From assembly GCA_021613375.1 (NCBI GenBank), contig CM038725.1, forward strand, positions 15,933,175 through 15,997,174: a stretch of DNA of 64,000 nt, read 5' to 3'. The stretch comes from Megaleporinus macrocephalus (Eukaryota; Chordata; Actinopteri; Characiformes; Anostomidae). Each line of letters opens with the position of its first letter. Position 1 is the first letter of the stretch. The notes beneath the pieces are model-generated. The model made no database searches. It was not told the origin of the DNA and worked only from the letters and a program-made list of their open reading frames with translations. Below, piece by piece: positions 11,864 through 22,189 of the stretch. The position numbers and the translations under genes are program-made.

Positions 11864-11890
11864 GAAAGCGAGAGGGACAGACAGAAACAC
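9827..11890 (+). repeat. 2-kb polypurine (GA-rich) tract with ~1-kb duplicated unit
   Basis: Over roughly 2,060 bp the plus strand is almost entirely A and G. It is not a simple (GA)n run, because landmark phrases recur about 1 kb apart. 'cagaaagagaaataatgg' sits near 10064 and its variant near 11062. 'gttgtgcagaaagaga' is at 10345 and 11337. 'tgagggagcaagagag' is at 10561 and 11533. 'aggaaataagagga' is at 10773 and 11751, with an extra copy at 10151. The tract is therefore about two diverged copies of a 970-1000-bp unit. Such mirror-rich purine tracts can form triplex DNA. The Ser/Leu/Phe-rich frames of up to 468 codons on the minus strand are artefacts. Confidence 0.93.
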
Positions 11891-11895
11891 CACTT

Positions 11896-11964
11896 TTACC
11901 ACTCACTCCTCCCTCCCTCACTCACTCACTCACTCACTCCCTCCCTCACTCCTCCCTCACTAAA
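11896..11964. repeat. (CTCA)n/(CTCC)n low-complexity tract
   Basis: Tandem ctca and ctccctcc units follow the polypurine tract directly but switch to the pyrimidine strand, so the junction is an abrupt purine-to-pyrimidine flip. Confidence 0.85.
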
Positions 11965-12240
11965 GAAGTGTCTCTGCTCGTAGGTGTTGCTAAAATGATT
12001 AGCTGCCAGCAATCAGCCTCTTGCTGAATCAGCTTTGAACTGGTCAGGGCCGAGTTTATCACATGACCAGCAGCCGCCAGCCTGTCAGGTGCGAGCTGCT
12101 TTCGCTGCTTGCATAATTCCCCAGATGGGTGCGATGAGTTCACAGCCCGCGAAAGCAGCAAGCAAATTGGGCCGATTGCTGACACATAATCGTTTTAGGA
12201 GAGAGACAGCGCCTCAGCACGAGCTCCATAGTCTTGGGGA
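11965..12240. promoter_or_regulatory. candidate conserved enhancer with MARE-like site
   Basis: This is non-repetitive, balanced-composition sequence between two low-complexity blocks. It holds 'aatgattagctg' (about 11995) and TGCTGAATCAGC (12022-12033), which resembles the MAF recognition element TGCTGACTCAGC. The texture is that of vertebrate conserved non-coding DNA. Conservation and function are inferences. Open frames on both strands show no protein similarity I can recognise. Confidence 0.35.
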
Positions 12241-12475
12241 GAGTGTATACACACACATAAACACACTCACTCCGACACACACAGTAACAGTAGTGCGGGG
12301 TGAGATAGACAGAACCAGGTCAATTTCGGCAGCGAGGCTTAGCCTCTTGTTTCTGACTCCCGGCTCAGCCCAGGTTCATGGCTTTCAGCAGGCAGGATTA
12401 GCAGGGACAGGATGTGCTGCTGTGTGTGTGTCTGTGTGTGTGTGTGTGCCACACACTTCTCAATTAGGATGACTC
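12241..12475. repeat. CA/TG-rich low-complexity region
   Basis: Interrupted CA runs at 12250-12285 and TG runs at 12421-12448 flank ordinary sequence. No gene is supported. Confidence 0.6.
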
Positions 12476-12977
12476 ATACTTCTCCCTCGCCAGCCTCCCA
12501 CTAACACACACTTCCTATCGAGGTGAATCGGGCTCCGCTGCTGAGGGGCTGCAAGCTGACAGTTTTGACTCCATTTTTGCCTCCATTTTTTATCACATTG
12601 TGGTTTAACCCCTTAAACTGGGGGTCTCAAATTACCTGCGTGCCACAAGTTAGTTGAGGGCTGTTAGTTGAGTCCCATAATGATGAATGTTAACTGTGGA
12701 ACATGAGTGCTCAGTTGCAAATTGGTAAAGCGGGTAATTCTGTGTTGTCAGTGGATTATTTTGATAATTCCATTCATTTCATAATCACTGGGGTCTGCGT
12801 GCATTCCATTGAAATCTGTATATCACCTCTGCCCAAAGAAAAACAATGTAAATTAATGGAAAGATATTTTGTTTAAAGCAGTTCTGGAGCATTGTTACTG
12901 GACCAGTCATCATGAAATTCTAACTCAATGTAAAGAATAACTGTTAAAATCAAATTATGCAGAAAACTAAAAATCAC

Positions 12978-13015
<38 letters not shown>

Positions 13016-13650
13016 TAATAATAATAAACAGAGATACTTGTTTTGTTTACAGCAATGAAATATGATTAAATACAACTAGCACTTACACACAATATAATAT
13101 AAACTTGTTTCATAATTAAATGTTCAGAGCAGTATGTTTCCGACCAAAAAACTTTCAGAACTATCATAAAACGTGATTCAGACAGTATTCCTAACCCATT
13201 CATCTTATAACACTGCAACCTTTAGAGGCATCCAACTCTTCCAACATTTGGTTCTTCTCACTAATCATATATTCACAGACTTTTCAATATATTCTTAGAC
13301 CTGTTCTACTGATAAGTGAGTAAGTAGGGGTTGTACCGGTGTATTCTTTGCAAAGAGACTTCGTCAGTAAGATATTTATGTAAAAGCTAATCATTCATGG
13401 TTATGGGACATTGTCAGGTTTACACTATGTTATATTATTAAACCTGCTAACCATCCCATGTTTAACTTTACATCAGTTACCTAATAATAAACCTCAAGAA
13501 CGCCAACTAAATGATAAGCCTGAAGTGTAATGGCTTAACATGACCATTGGCCATGATTACCTCTCCCCAGAGCGTGACCCTTGAGTCTGGGTGGAGTGGG
13601 TGTCTTGCCCTCTTCTCTGTCTAACACCACACCATGGCATCAATTCACAC
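12476..13650. other. mostly featureless, includes an (AAT)n microsatellite
   Basis: The (AAT)n repeat spans 12978-13027. A phrase near 12623, 'gggggtctcaaattacctgc', weakly resembles the end of a hAT element, but I could not find a partner terminus. The remainder shows nothing recognisable. Confidence 0.5.
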
Positions 13651-13689
13651 CTTCTCCCTCTTTCTCTCTCTTTCTCTCCCCGCCTGCAG

Positions 13690-13728
13690 CATCTGAAGTA
13701 CAAAGACGTATGCTTCACGCATGCCTTG
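13690..13728 (+). other. candidate 39-bp micro-exon (parent gene unknown)
   Basis: A long pyrimidine tract (about 13651-13681) ends in 'cgcctgcag' at 13689, a strong 3' splice acceptor. After 39 bp comes 'ttg|gtaagt' (donor GT at 13729-13730), a near-consensus 5' splice site. The enclosed 39 bp is a multiple of three and has no stop in phase 0 (HLKYKDVCFTHAL), and none in the phase that reads SEVQRRMLHACL. I do not recognise either peptide. If real, it would be an alternative micro-exon of a gene whose other exons lie outside the window. A chance match next to a CT-rich tract is the main alternative. Confidence 0.25.
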
Positions 13729-13894
13729 GTAAGTGTAACTGGGTGAAGTGTCAATAGTTGTGCACAACAGAATCTAAACAGCATCCCACAGTGCTTCAAA
13801 TTAAACCTCACCCCAGTGTAACTAGCATTATAACACAGATTGTTGTGGTTCTGAAATTCACACATAATTAAATTTAATGTTATGGAAACGAAAA

Positions 13895-13898
<4 letters not shown>

Positions 13899-13951
<53 letters not shown>
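13899..13951. repeat. (AT)n microsatellite
   Basis: 53 bp of uninterrupted alternating AT. Confidence 0.97.
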
Positions 13952-13954
<3 letters not shown>

Positions 13955-15334
13955 CATAAAGCATGATTAAGTCACTTCGGCAGCCAAACGGCACTGTTAC
14001 AACTACATTGCTTATTTAATGTGATTACTAGTGGTATAAAACTTCTGTTTTGACTTCTGTGCTGGAACATAGCATTAAAGGTTTTTTTACTGGTACTGCA
14101 AACATTTTAAGGGCACATGCATGACAAAGGGTGACACCGTGCAAAATCATTTTTTTTAGTATAATTTATTTCAAACAGTATGTGTTATAATCTGACATCC
14201 AACCCTGATGCACACCCAGTTTCTCTGCGCTCTCTATCTAGTTCATAGATATTTTATGCAGATGAGTCAAGCATTGTCCAATCTAATTGTTCATATGTGA
14301 TCTGATGTGTAAACCAATTACAGGTTGTGAACAAAATCAGTAATAGGCAGCTTTGGGGCTCAGAAATGCCCCACAGACACCCTCTTTACCCCTTAACCTG
14401 CGTGTGATGTGACCACTAAAGGGTCCATATATTTGCTCCATAGCCATCTTAAAATTTGTTCTGGGGAGCTGCAACAATGTGTTGAAGGTGGGCACAAATA
14501 CAGAATATTACATAATTTACACATTAATAATATGATTCTCATAATTGCCACAATTTAAGAATTAATCCACTGAACCATGCTTTTGCATTTCAATAATGGT
14601 TAATGTTATTGAATTAATTAAATCAGAATCAAAATCAGTTAAAGTAATACATACACTACAATGCATCTCAATCTAATCATGTAACTATAAAAATAGCCCA
14701 CATTTGCGCAAAGAAGACAAATGTGATGGATCACAGAATTCTTAGCAGATGTCAAGTATATTTTGGAGTACTGTTACAGAGGAGCCAATTCTGGTTGTCT
14801 AAGTAACCTTCTTTTAAATCAGATGTGCATGTGAACCTTTAGAACTTTAAGGAACCCCAGTATATTGTAAAGATTCAAAATCGGTTAAAAATACAAGGCA
14901 TCTAACGCAACCAGTGGAATCCTGACAAATCTGAATTCTTTTACATCAATAACTTGTTCTAGTGAATGTGTTGTACAGCGTAGGACACTGGTCTTGTGCA
15001 GAGTGGCATGTGTAGTGCTAGGTACTGGTCAGTCAGAGTAAGTGCTAATGGCTGTATGTCAGCAGCACCTGAGCTCATATGCCTGTTTGTTTGGCACACT
15101 GTCACTTTGCATCACCGGCAAGAAGCAGGAATACACACTGGCATAATGCCCTCAGGGGTGTAATAAAGAGTCTCACACACACACAAACACACAGTTAACT
15201 CTCCCATCACAATCAGCGTGCCACAACCTCTCAGTGTTCATTGGAGGTCATCTCAGAATGACAGCTGTCACTGCTTCCTGATTGCCCCTGCACGAGAGGG
15301 AATTAAAGACAAATAAACCACGGGTAAATGGTGT

Positions 15335-15335
<1 letters not shown>
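13955..15335. other. no recognised feature
   Basis: AT-rich DNA. Around 14815-14870 there are GAACC/AAGGAACC motifs that could be a remnant of the repeat family at 790-2165, but they are too few to assign. Short CA-rich runs occur near 15175-15190. Confidence 0.4.

Positions 15336-15340
<5 letters not shown>

Positions 15341-15374
<34 letters not shown>
15341..15374. repeat. (GA)n microsatellite
   Basis: 34 bp of perfect GA within a wider purine-rich stretch (15330-15394). Confidence 0.95.
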
Positions 15375-15378
<4 letters not shown>

Positions 15379-15850
15379 GAGGGGAGAGAGAGAGACTTTG
15401 TGACTGCAGTGGTCACTCTTTAGACTATCACTTCCTGACATGTTTCTCTGCAGCAACATGTGCTGAAGTGGGTTAGCATTGCTTGAGGCCAAAACACTAC
15501 AGAGAGTTAAGATTTCACAGCCAGAACCTGAAAATCAGCCCCAGTTTTAAAGCCAGTATTGAGGTGAAAATAATGTGACTGACTTGTAGCAGTCGTTAAG
15601 TCCTGCAGTCATTCACTTTGAAGTCTGTTAGGAGCCTTAGTTAAAACTAAAGACAGTGATTTCACCATGGTTAAAAAGTGTTGTTAGGCTTTCAAAAAAC
15701 TGTGGCACTTTTTTCTGTTTAATTTCATTATTAATGCAATAGCATTTATTTTGAATCACAAACTTTATACAACTATTTGAAAACGAATGTTTTTATCTAG
15801 TTTGTATCAAACATACTTTTCACACAAGCAAACATATTGACAGGAATATA

Positions 15851-16100
15851 CAGTCGTATGCAAAGATTTGGGCAACCTTGGTCAAGTTACACAGTCCATG
15901 GAAACAAGCAGTACATCCTTAATATTAGTTGCACATTTGAATGCACAATTTCTATTTGTATGCAAAATGTAACGTAAATATGTACAACATTTTAATATAT
16001 ACAAAATAGTATTTGCATATTGATTAAATCCATTTGTCTTAACACAATAACACACTGACATATGTAAAACCACTACTTTGAGTGCTTATTTGAGCAAATA

Positions 16101-16162
<62 letters not shown>

Positions 16163-16195
16163 AACCATCTGAGTACTTTACACTCAAGAAAAACA
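15851..16195 (+). mobile_element. Tc1/mariner-type MITE fragment, expanded by an (ATCT)n repeat
   Basis: The left end, TA followed by CAGTCGTATGCAAAGATTTG and GGGCAACC, resembles the 'CAGTCGTATGCAAAAGTTTGGGCACC' terminus I know from fish mariner-like MITEs. Internal text 'ctgacatatgtaaaaccac' and 'tactttgagtgcttatttga' is shared with the element at 5718-6157. The matching right terminus is not found, so the copy is truncated. No transposase is present. Confidence 0.5.
16100..16162. repeat. (ATCT)n microsatellite
   Basis: About 15 tandem copies of ATCT lie inside the MITE fragment. Confidence 0.97.
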
Positions 16196-16229
16196 GCCTC
16201 AGCGTATTTATTTATTTTAACTGATTTAT

Positions 16230-16322
16230 TTTAATGCTTTGTTTCTTATTTCTTTATTTATGTAAAGCACTTTGAGTTGCCACTGTGTATTAAAGGTGCT
16301 ATACAAATAAACTTGCCTTGCC
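16230..16322 (+). mobile_element. 3' tail of a LINE/SINE-type retroposon
   Basis: 'gtaaagcactttgagttgcc' and 'ggtgctatacaaataaactt' followed by 'gccttgcc' is the typical 3' end of a fish retroposon with a short tandem tail. Only about 90 bp survive, so this is an extreme 5' truncation. Confidence 0.6.
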
Positions 16323-16870
16323 ATCGACACATTCTTAAAATGGCTCATTAGTGAGATACTTGATTTTACAGGATTGAAAAACGGTGCCCTTGCAACAAAA
16401 AACAGTATATATAATTATATGTAAGAATATGAAACATAAAGCTTGGTATGGCATTGCTTGATGTTCTGTATTTAGAATTAAGTGGTCACACATATGTAAA
16501 TAATCATTGTTTGACTTTTTGGTGTAAAATGTTGCACAAAATAAAAAAAAAAAGTAAATAACTAATAATCCAAAGAAGTTAGAAGCAAGGGGAAACAGTG
16601 CTGTAGAAGGCTGCTATTTTGTGGAACACAAGCAGCAGTTCAGACCAGTACCAGTACCAGTACAGCTGAAGAGCCAGGATTGCAGACGGGTCAGTTAGAG
16701 TCGTACAGCTCTCATTGACAGTAGGCACCAATACTACACCAGTACCCAACTAAACAACCCCACAGCCCAAGACAGAATAGCCCATGCAACACATCTACAC
16801 CACTTTAAGCTAACAGTCACATCTATTCAGATGTTTTAAATCTCCCTTAATGCTGCCTAGGTTCTACCTG
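16323..16870. other. no recognised feature
   Basis: AT-rich then mixed sequence, with 'ccagtaccagtaccagtac' as a tiny tandem repeat near 16646. No gene or element is supported. Confidence 0.4.
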
Positions 16871-16871
16871 T

Positions 16872-17197
16872 GGCTGAGTCCGAAACAGAAGGCAGCTGAC
16901 TCAGTGCCTTGCTGCATGTGCTGTCTAATAAGTTAGTGTCTTAGAAGGCAGCGATGGCCACTGTGCTGGCGCTCGTGCCTTTCTTTTTTTTTTTTTTCCT
17001 CTAACTGCATTGGTGCTGACACAGAGTATTGTGGGATCTGTAAGGCAGTGAAGAATACATCTACACTGCCTTCACAAAACGGCCAAACGGAGGAACCTCA
17101 GCAGGCAGTGTTTTATACAAACATTAGATTTGGACATGACTGGTTGCCTCAGAATACTGTATAAGTAGGCAGCATATATACTGCTTCAGACACAGCC
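16872..17197. mobile_element. 326-bp MITE with GGCTG termini and TGT target duplication
   Basis: The left end reads GGCTGAGTCCGAAAC. The right end in reverse complement reads GGCTGTGTCTGAAGC. These are good inverted termini. The trinucleotide TGT flanks both sides (16869-16871 and 17198-17200). Internal text such as 'aaggcagcgatg' and 'gtattgtgggatctgtaagg' fits a repeat I recall from fish. A 3-bp duplication would suit the PIF/Harbinger superfamily, but that assignment is tentative. A related end occurs at 63192-63260. Confidence 0.55.
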
Positions 17198-17200
17198 TGT

Positions 17201-17875
17201 GGTGCTCCACATTCGCTGCTCCACATGGCCACTTCTCGAGCGCGTCCACAGCTAAACGAGCCAGGAAAATGACGAGACAATAAGGCTTTTTCATTGGAGG
17301 GGCTCAATTGTTCTAACAGGAAATGTAGTGTGTTTGCTATATATTTAAAACCTGTTTTCAGGTTGTCAACATATTGACCAACATATTGGTCAAAGATAGT
17401 ACAATGATTTTTGGTAACTTGGTGCTCATAATGTATTGTATTATATCTTTGAATGTGACTCAGATTTTAAACTGTGTGCCAATCAGATTTTAAACTGTAC
17501 AACCTACAACCTACATGGTGCCTCAACATCTCGTCATATAACTAACAACACCTTTTTCGGAAGCTTTTCCACTAACTAGTGGTTTGAAAACACTGGTTGC
17601 TCCATTCATAATAAATGGACCAATAGGAGTGGTGCAAAATGTACTATTTCTGAGACACAAAGTTTCTGAATGCATATTCAGCTCTGTGTAAATAATACAC
17701 AAATTGATTCCAATAAAAACTATACGGACAGTCCAGAGCTTGACCCACATGGTCTCTATAATTTGTCTTTTGAAATATATATGAATTCAGATCTCAATTC
17801 TCATTGAAACCCAGCCATTCCCACTCTATAAATAAATGTCTAAACAGTCCAACAAGCATCCACCTTGACCCACTA
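17201..17875. other. no recognised feature
   Basis: AT-rich sequence with a short imperfect direct duplication near 17464-17500 ('cagattttaaactgtgtgcc' followed by 'cagattttaaactgtacaac'). No coding evidence. Confidence 0.4.
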
Positions 17876-17879
17876 TTAA

Positions 17880-18295
17880 ACCATCACTTTCTCCAAACTG
17901 TCCCCGGGGCAAATTCGCTTAATGCGCTGTTGCAGTGGGATTTCATCAGTGCCTTGTGTTTTTCGCCGTGTCTTGCACTGCAGGGCCGCTTTGTGCTTAA
18001 CACATGTTCCTGGGTGGTTAGCATGCAGGGCGGGCACCGTGCCATGCCACTTCTCACCCCGGCACAGGGAGTCTGACCGCCGGCCCCCGGGGGACAGCAG
18101 CGGCGTAATGGTAATTTTAGTGAGAAATCTGCTCCCTGAGAGAAAGGTCACGGTATCTGCATAAGCCTCCTTGAGCCGGGCTTAGGTTCCTGTCGGCCCT
18201 CCGCCGTGGAGCAAACAGCCTTTTTTTGCCTCCGCAAATTCTCCAACCGCCCCTTCGCCGTCACCCACCCACAATCAACCCAATAGCCCAATAGT
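17880..18295. promoter_or_regulatory. candidate conserved non-coding element, GC-rich
   Basis: This block is distinctly GC-rich within AT-rich surroundings. It has no tandem repeats and contains 'gcgtaatggtaattttag' (about 18103-18120) among CpG-containing sequence. Frames are open on both strands (17804-18164) but no protein family is recognisable and no consistent splice sites bound them. A regulatory element or small CpG island is my preferred reading. Confidence 0.35.
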
Positions 18296-18299
18296 GACA

Positions 18300-19720
18300 G
18301 ATGAAGGGGGAAGTGTAGGTCGGGGGTCAGGTGTATGTATGTGTGTGAGCTGAGATTGCTGTTGCATACAAAGTTTCAGCACTTTCTGCAGCTCAAGGAA
18401 TAGAACCTATACACACTCATCCATATATTTGATTCTACATGAAGCTGAGGGTCTTCAGCAGTCACAGGCAGGAGAGTAAGAATTATATTCCACAGAGAGA
18501 GGCAGTGTATAGTGCGACTAAATCATAGACAAAAGTGCAAATGTAAATTCCTTTTAGTTTTTGTATTGTTTATCTTGGCAAAACATGATAAGAAGCAGCT
18601 GTTGCTCGCTCCATAAATGATATCTGGCAGCAAAGAATGGCCAACAGTAAGTGGGCACCATATGGCAGTTACACCTATATCATTTTGCAGGACTTCTTAT
18701 TCCCAAACCATAGACTTAGACATAGAGTACAGTACAAACAAGATGGCAACAAAACACTTTTGGAGCCACTCTTTTTAAAAAAAAAACACAGCATGACAAT
18801 TGCAGCTTACCTTACATTACCTTTCATTCAACAAGTTTATTGGCTGGTTGCAAAACAGATATCTAAGAATAGGTTGTTATAGCATGACCTGCCAGTGGAG
18901 TGCAGGACGTGATGTTCTGCACAGGAAGCACAATCACAAGCTCTCAAAATTCTTATGGTTTACCTCATTTACAGTCCCTCAAAACCAGTTCAGCTGAGAA
19001 GCCACAAAAAGCTTTTAGTGAGTACTAAAATATGTTGTTCATTTGGGGAGAAAATGCAGGAAATGACTAAAAAACAGAGCAAAATAGCTTGCAAGTCTTC
19101 ATTTGCAGTCAGGACAAAGCTAAAGGCAGCTTCTTATTCACTAGCTTCTTTTTTTAATTTTGTGGTGTTGTATCTGTTGTTCTATATGTGTCACCACTGC
19201 TCACCCACAAACTGTTCACGATACAATGCTCACTCCTGTCAACTGTGCAAAGCTGAAGTCAACTTTTAATTCCTGGTGCACCATTTAAGGTGGAACACGA
19301 AAACTGGTGAATAAAAAGATGATGTCAGCTTTGCATGGTTGGAAGGAGTGAGTACTGTATTTTGCACAGTTGGGAGCTGTAACTGTGCACGAGTGACATT
19401 AACAGCTGTTAACATCAAGCGGCAAAGTGGAGCTGAATGTTTGTTACTGGTTAATTCACAGCACAGTAAAAGAAAACCACACCTTTTTAAAGAGGTAAAG
19501 CCAACTGCTAACCAATACTCAGTAGAAGAATGTCTGAAGCAGAAGGTAGTTCTTGTACTTGCTGCCTCAATAGCAGTTCATCTTTGAGTTCTGGTTAAAT
19601 CACTCTTTATAACATTAGGATCATGTTTTTAACTTAATGCTCCAACATTGTGAGAATAATGTGAGTAAAACCAACCTATTTCCTGAATCATGAAGACCCA
19701 GAGGACACGCTGAAACACAG
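18300..19720. other. degenerate repeat-like DNA
   Basis: Phrases such as 'aaaggcagcttcttattcac', 'tagcttctttttttaatt' and 'ccatttaaggtgga' recur in altered form at 23220-23360 ('gctagcttctt', 'ctatttaaggtgga'). This suggests two copies of an old interspersed repeat. I cannot delimit or classify it. The open frames of 64-104 codons lack motifs. Confidence 0.3.
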
Positions 19721-19724
19721 ACTA

Positions 19725-19995
19725 AGCTGATTATCACCTTATCCACCAAACTTTACTGCTGGCTTTCCAGTACATAGAATTCTTCTGCCATTCACCAAAC
19801 CCATATTCATCCATCAGACCACCAGATAGTGAAGCGTGGGTTATCACTCCAGAGAACATGTTCCCACTGCTCCAGTGACTGTGTACTTTCCACCACTCCA
19901 GGTGATGCTATTTCACGAAGCTCCTGAATGTGCTGTTCTTGCGCTGATTTTGCTTCCAGAGGCAGTTTGGAATGATATAGCGAGTAATGTAACAG
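19725..19995. mobile_element. degenerate copy of a widespread fish DNA-transposon-like repeat
   Basis: The phrases 'ccaccaaactttactgctgg', 'caccaaacccatattcatcc', 'atcagaccaccagatagtga', 'agcgtgggttatcactccag' and 'gagaacatgttcccactgct' form a string I know as highly repeated in teleosts. Its class is uncertain to me. There is no intact frame. Confidence 0.55.
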
Positions 19996-21245
19996 ACGAT
20001 AGGTGATTTATATGTGCTCCAGCTCTCAGCAGCCCCGCTCTGCAAGTTTGTGTGGTCTCCTGCTTCATGGTTGAATTGTTCCTAGATGCGTGCATTTTAC
20101 AATAATAGAACTTACAATTGGTTGGGGCAAACAAAGCATGGCGAAAATTTTACCAACTGACTTCTGGCATAATAACATTCTATGAGAGTGCCACATAACA
20201 AATTCATGTTTCACACTCAAAATAGCAACGGAGTTTGCCAGATAAGATTATGAAGTCAGTGTCTTCCAGAAATATAAAGTACTGTACAAAGCGTACATCT
20301 TATTTATTGATTTCCCCATGAAAAATGGATATTAATTAAAAATCATTTTTTTCAGGTGATGAGATTGGATATAAGATATGCAAAAATAAGTGTTATAAAG
20401 AATGGGAAAGAAAAAATGTGGCAAAATGAATTTACAAAAATGGGATTCCAAAAAACGACCCACATATTTAGTGAAAATGATGCTCCTAATAACTGTTAGA
20501 CCTGGTAGGTCACCAAAGCTATCATCTCAGATAGACAGTGGTTAAAGCTTTAAGAGAGAGGAAGTAATCTAGCTCCACTAGCTTCGGATCTGAACCCACC
20601 ACAGCTGTTTCTGTCCATCCTTCCACTGTGAGAAGATAACTGTGAGTCTGTAGTGATGTGTAGATGTTCAAGAAGAAGTTACTAAAACAGAGAAAGACAT
20701 TAAAGCTTGCACGGTAAACAAAAAAGCTGCTGCTGTCTTCAGAGGAATGGGCAGACCATGCATTAAAGTACAGACTTCAACATAACTGAATGTGTTGAGG
20801 ATTTGAGAAGCAGAAAGTGCAACCAACTTCTAAGACTGAACTTTTCCCTGAAATATCCCAGTAGATTTCTTTGAGAAGTTACAGCAAGCCTCCTAAAATA
20901 TCTGACGCTGCAGATATATCTAAAGAGTGGACACAACAACTAGTGAAATTATATTTGCCTGTTAAAGCTTCAGTGCAATTTTATGCTGACTAGGTTTTCT
21001 GCTGTTTTATTTGTTGCACTGAATAATAATAACCTGTACCGAATTTGCTATTTTGAATAGAAATGAAATCAGTTGCACAGATACTTCTTCTGCCATCCAC
21101 GCAAACATAGTTCCATTTTCAGTGACCCAGAATCCTGTTGCCAAATTCAGAGAACAAACTCTAAAAAATCCTCATACATGGAAAACAGTCCCTTAAAGCA
21201 CATATGATTCCTGCGTAATCAATGCCACAGTTATGCCTCGCTTCT
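19996..21245. other. no recognised feature
   Basis: AT-rich sequence without tandem repeats, transposon termini or convincing frames. Confidence 0.4.
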
Positions 21246-21247
21246 GC

Positions 21248-21250
<3 letters not shown>

Positions 21251-21282
<32 letters not shown>
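21251..21282. repeat. (CA)n microsatellite
   Basis: 32 bp of CA repeat. It is also the source of the Cys/Val-rich segment of a minus-strand frame. Confidence 0.95.
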
Positions 21283-21285
<3 letters not shown>

Positions 21286-21799
21286 GGAGCAACAATGCAG
21301 TCTCACTGTGGTTCAGTAATGAGCCTGTAGGCTGCAGGCTGGCAGATGGGAGAAGTGCTACTGCCACTGCAAATGTCACTCAGCTGTGGCAAGAAGTATT
21401 AGAGAGGAACCGCTCCTCAAATCATAAGAGTATAAGCATATGTTGTTTATGCTACTTTGTTTGTTTTTTGACTGCATGCTTTTTTTTTACCCTCATTTTT
21501 TTCTTCCACTTTATTTGTGAACTCACTGTGATGTGATGGCTCTTCAGCAGCTGGCTCTGCTAGAGAGATGTGCTCTGGGTAAACTCTGGGACGGGGAAAC
21601 TTCAGACGCTGTGATAGAGTGACAACGGTATGTGCTGACGTAGTGGAAGTTCAAGTCTGAGGTAAAGTCAAGGGAAACAGTGCATCACTATAAGGAAAAG
21701 GGAATTATTGCAAAGACTGTCAATCAGCCAAAGCTTGTTTGGTGTCCGAAGTTTGCCTCTTTACACTAGAGCTAAGAGACTAAAGTAGCTAAAAAGTAA

Positions 21800-22005
21800 T
21801 GGACGCTCTACCACGCTAAACTGTAAAAAGTGATTTCTTGGTACAACCTAAAAAAATCACTTCATGTAGAAAGTAATATTTTTTTACCCGAAAAATGTGG
21901 CTTGAACATACAATTCTTTCAATCAGATGAATTTTCTGAGTTGAGTAAAACGTACCACATGACATTTTATTTAGGTTGTAACAAAACAAAGGACACCTAA
22001 ATCAT
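21800..22005. repeat. likely interspersed repeat fragment
   Basis: 'cttggtacaacctaaaaaaa' (about 21838) and 'atttaggttgtaac' (about 21968) form inverted motifs about 130 bp apart, with 'gaattttctgagttgagt' between. A foldback MITE would fit. No target duplication was identified. Confidence 0.35.
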
Positions 22006-22189
22006 TACACATTTGCCCCAAAACATGTCAATAATCTCAAATGTTCTTGCTTATGTGGTTTCTAATTCTATTATCTATAGAAATATGGATGAAAGTACGT
22101 AAGAAAGGCTTCAAGATGCTCGCTACTAGTGCTTATTGTGTAAAAATCGTGTAAATCAGATGTTTTGTCAGACTTCTTTTTAAAGTGCC

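Noticed and set aside
9700..11902. Very long minus-strand open frames (up to 468 codons) rich in Ser, Leu and Phe
   Set aside because: They are the complement of the polypurine tract, which contains no stop codons on that strand by composition. Several frames are open at once and no domain is present.
12623..12680. Possible hAT terminus ('gggggtctcaaattacctgc')
   Set aside because: No matching inverted terminus or 8-bp duplication was found downstream.
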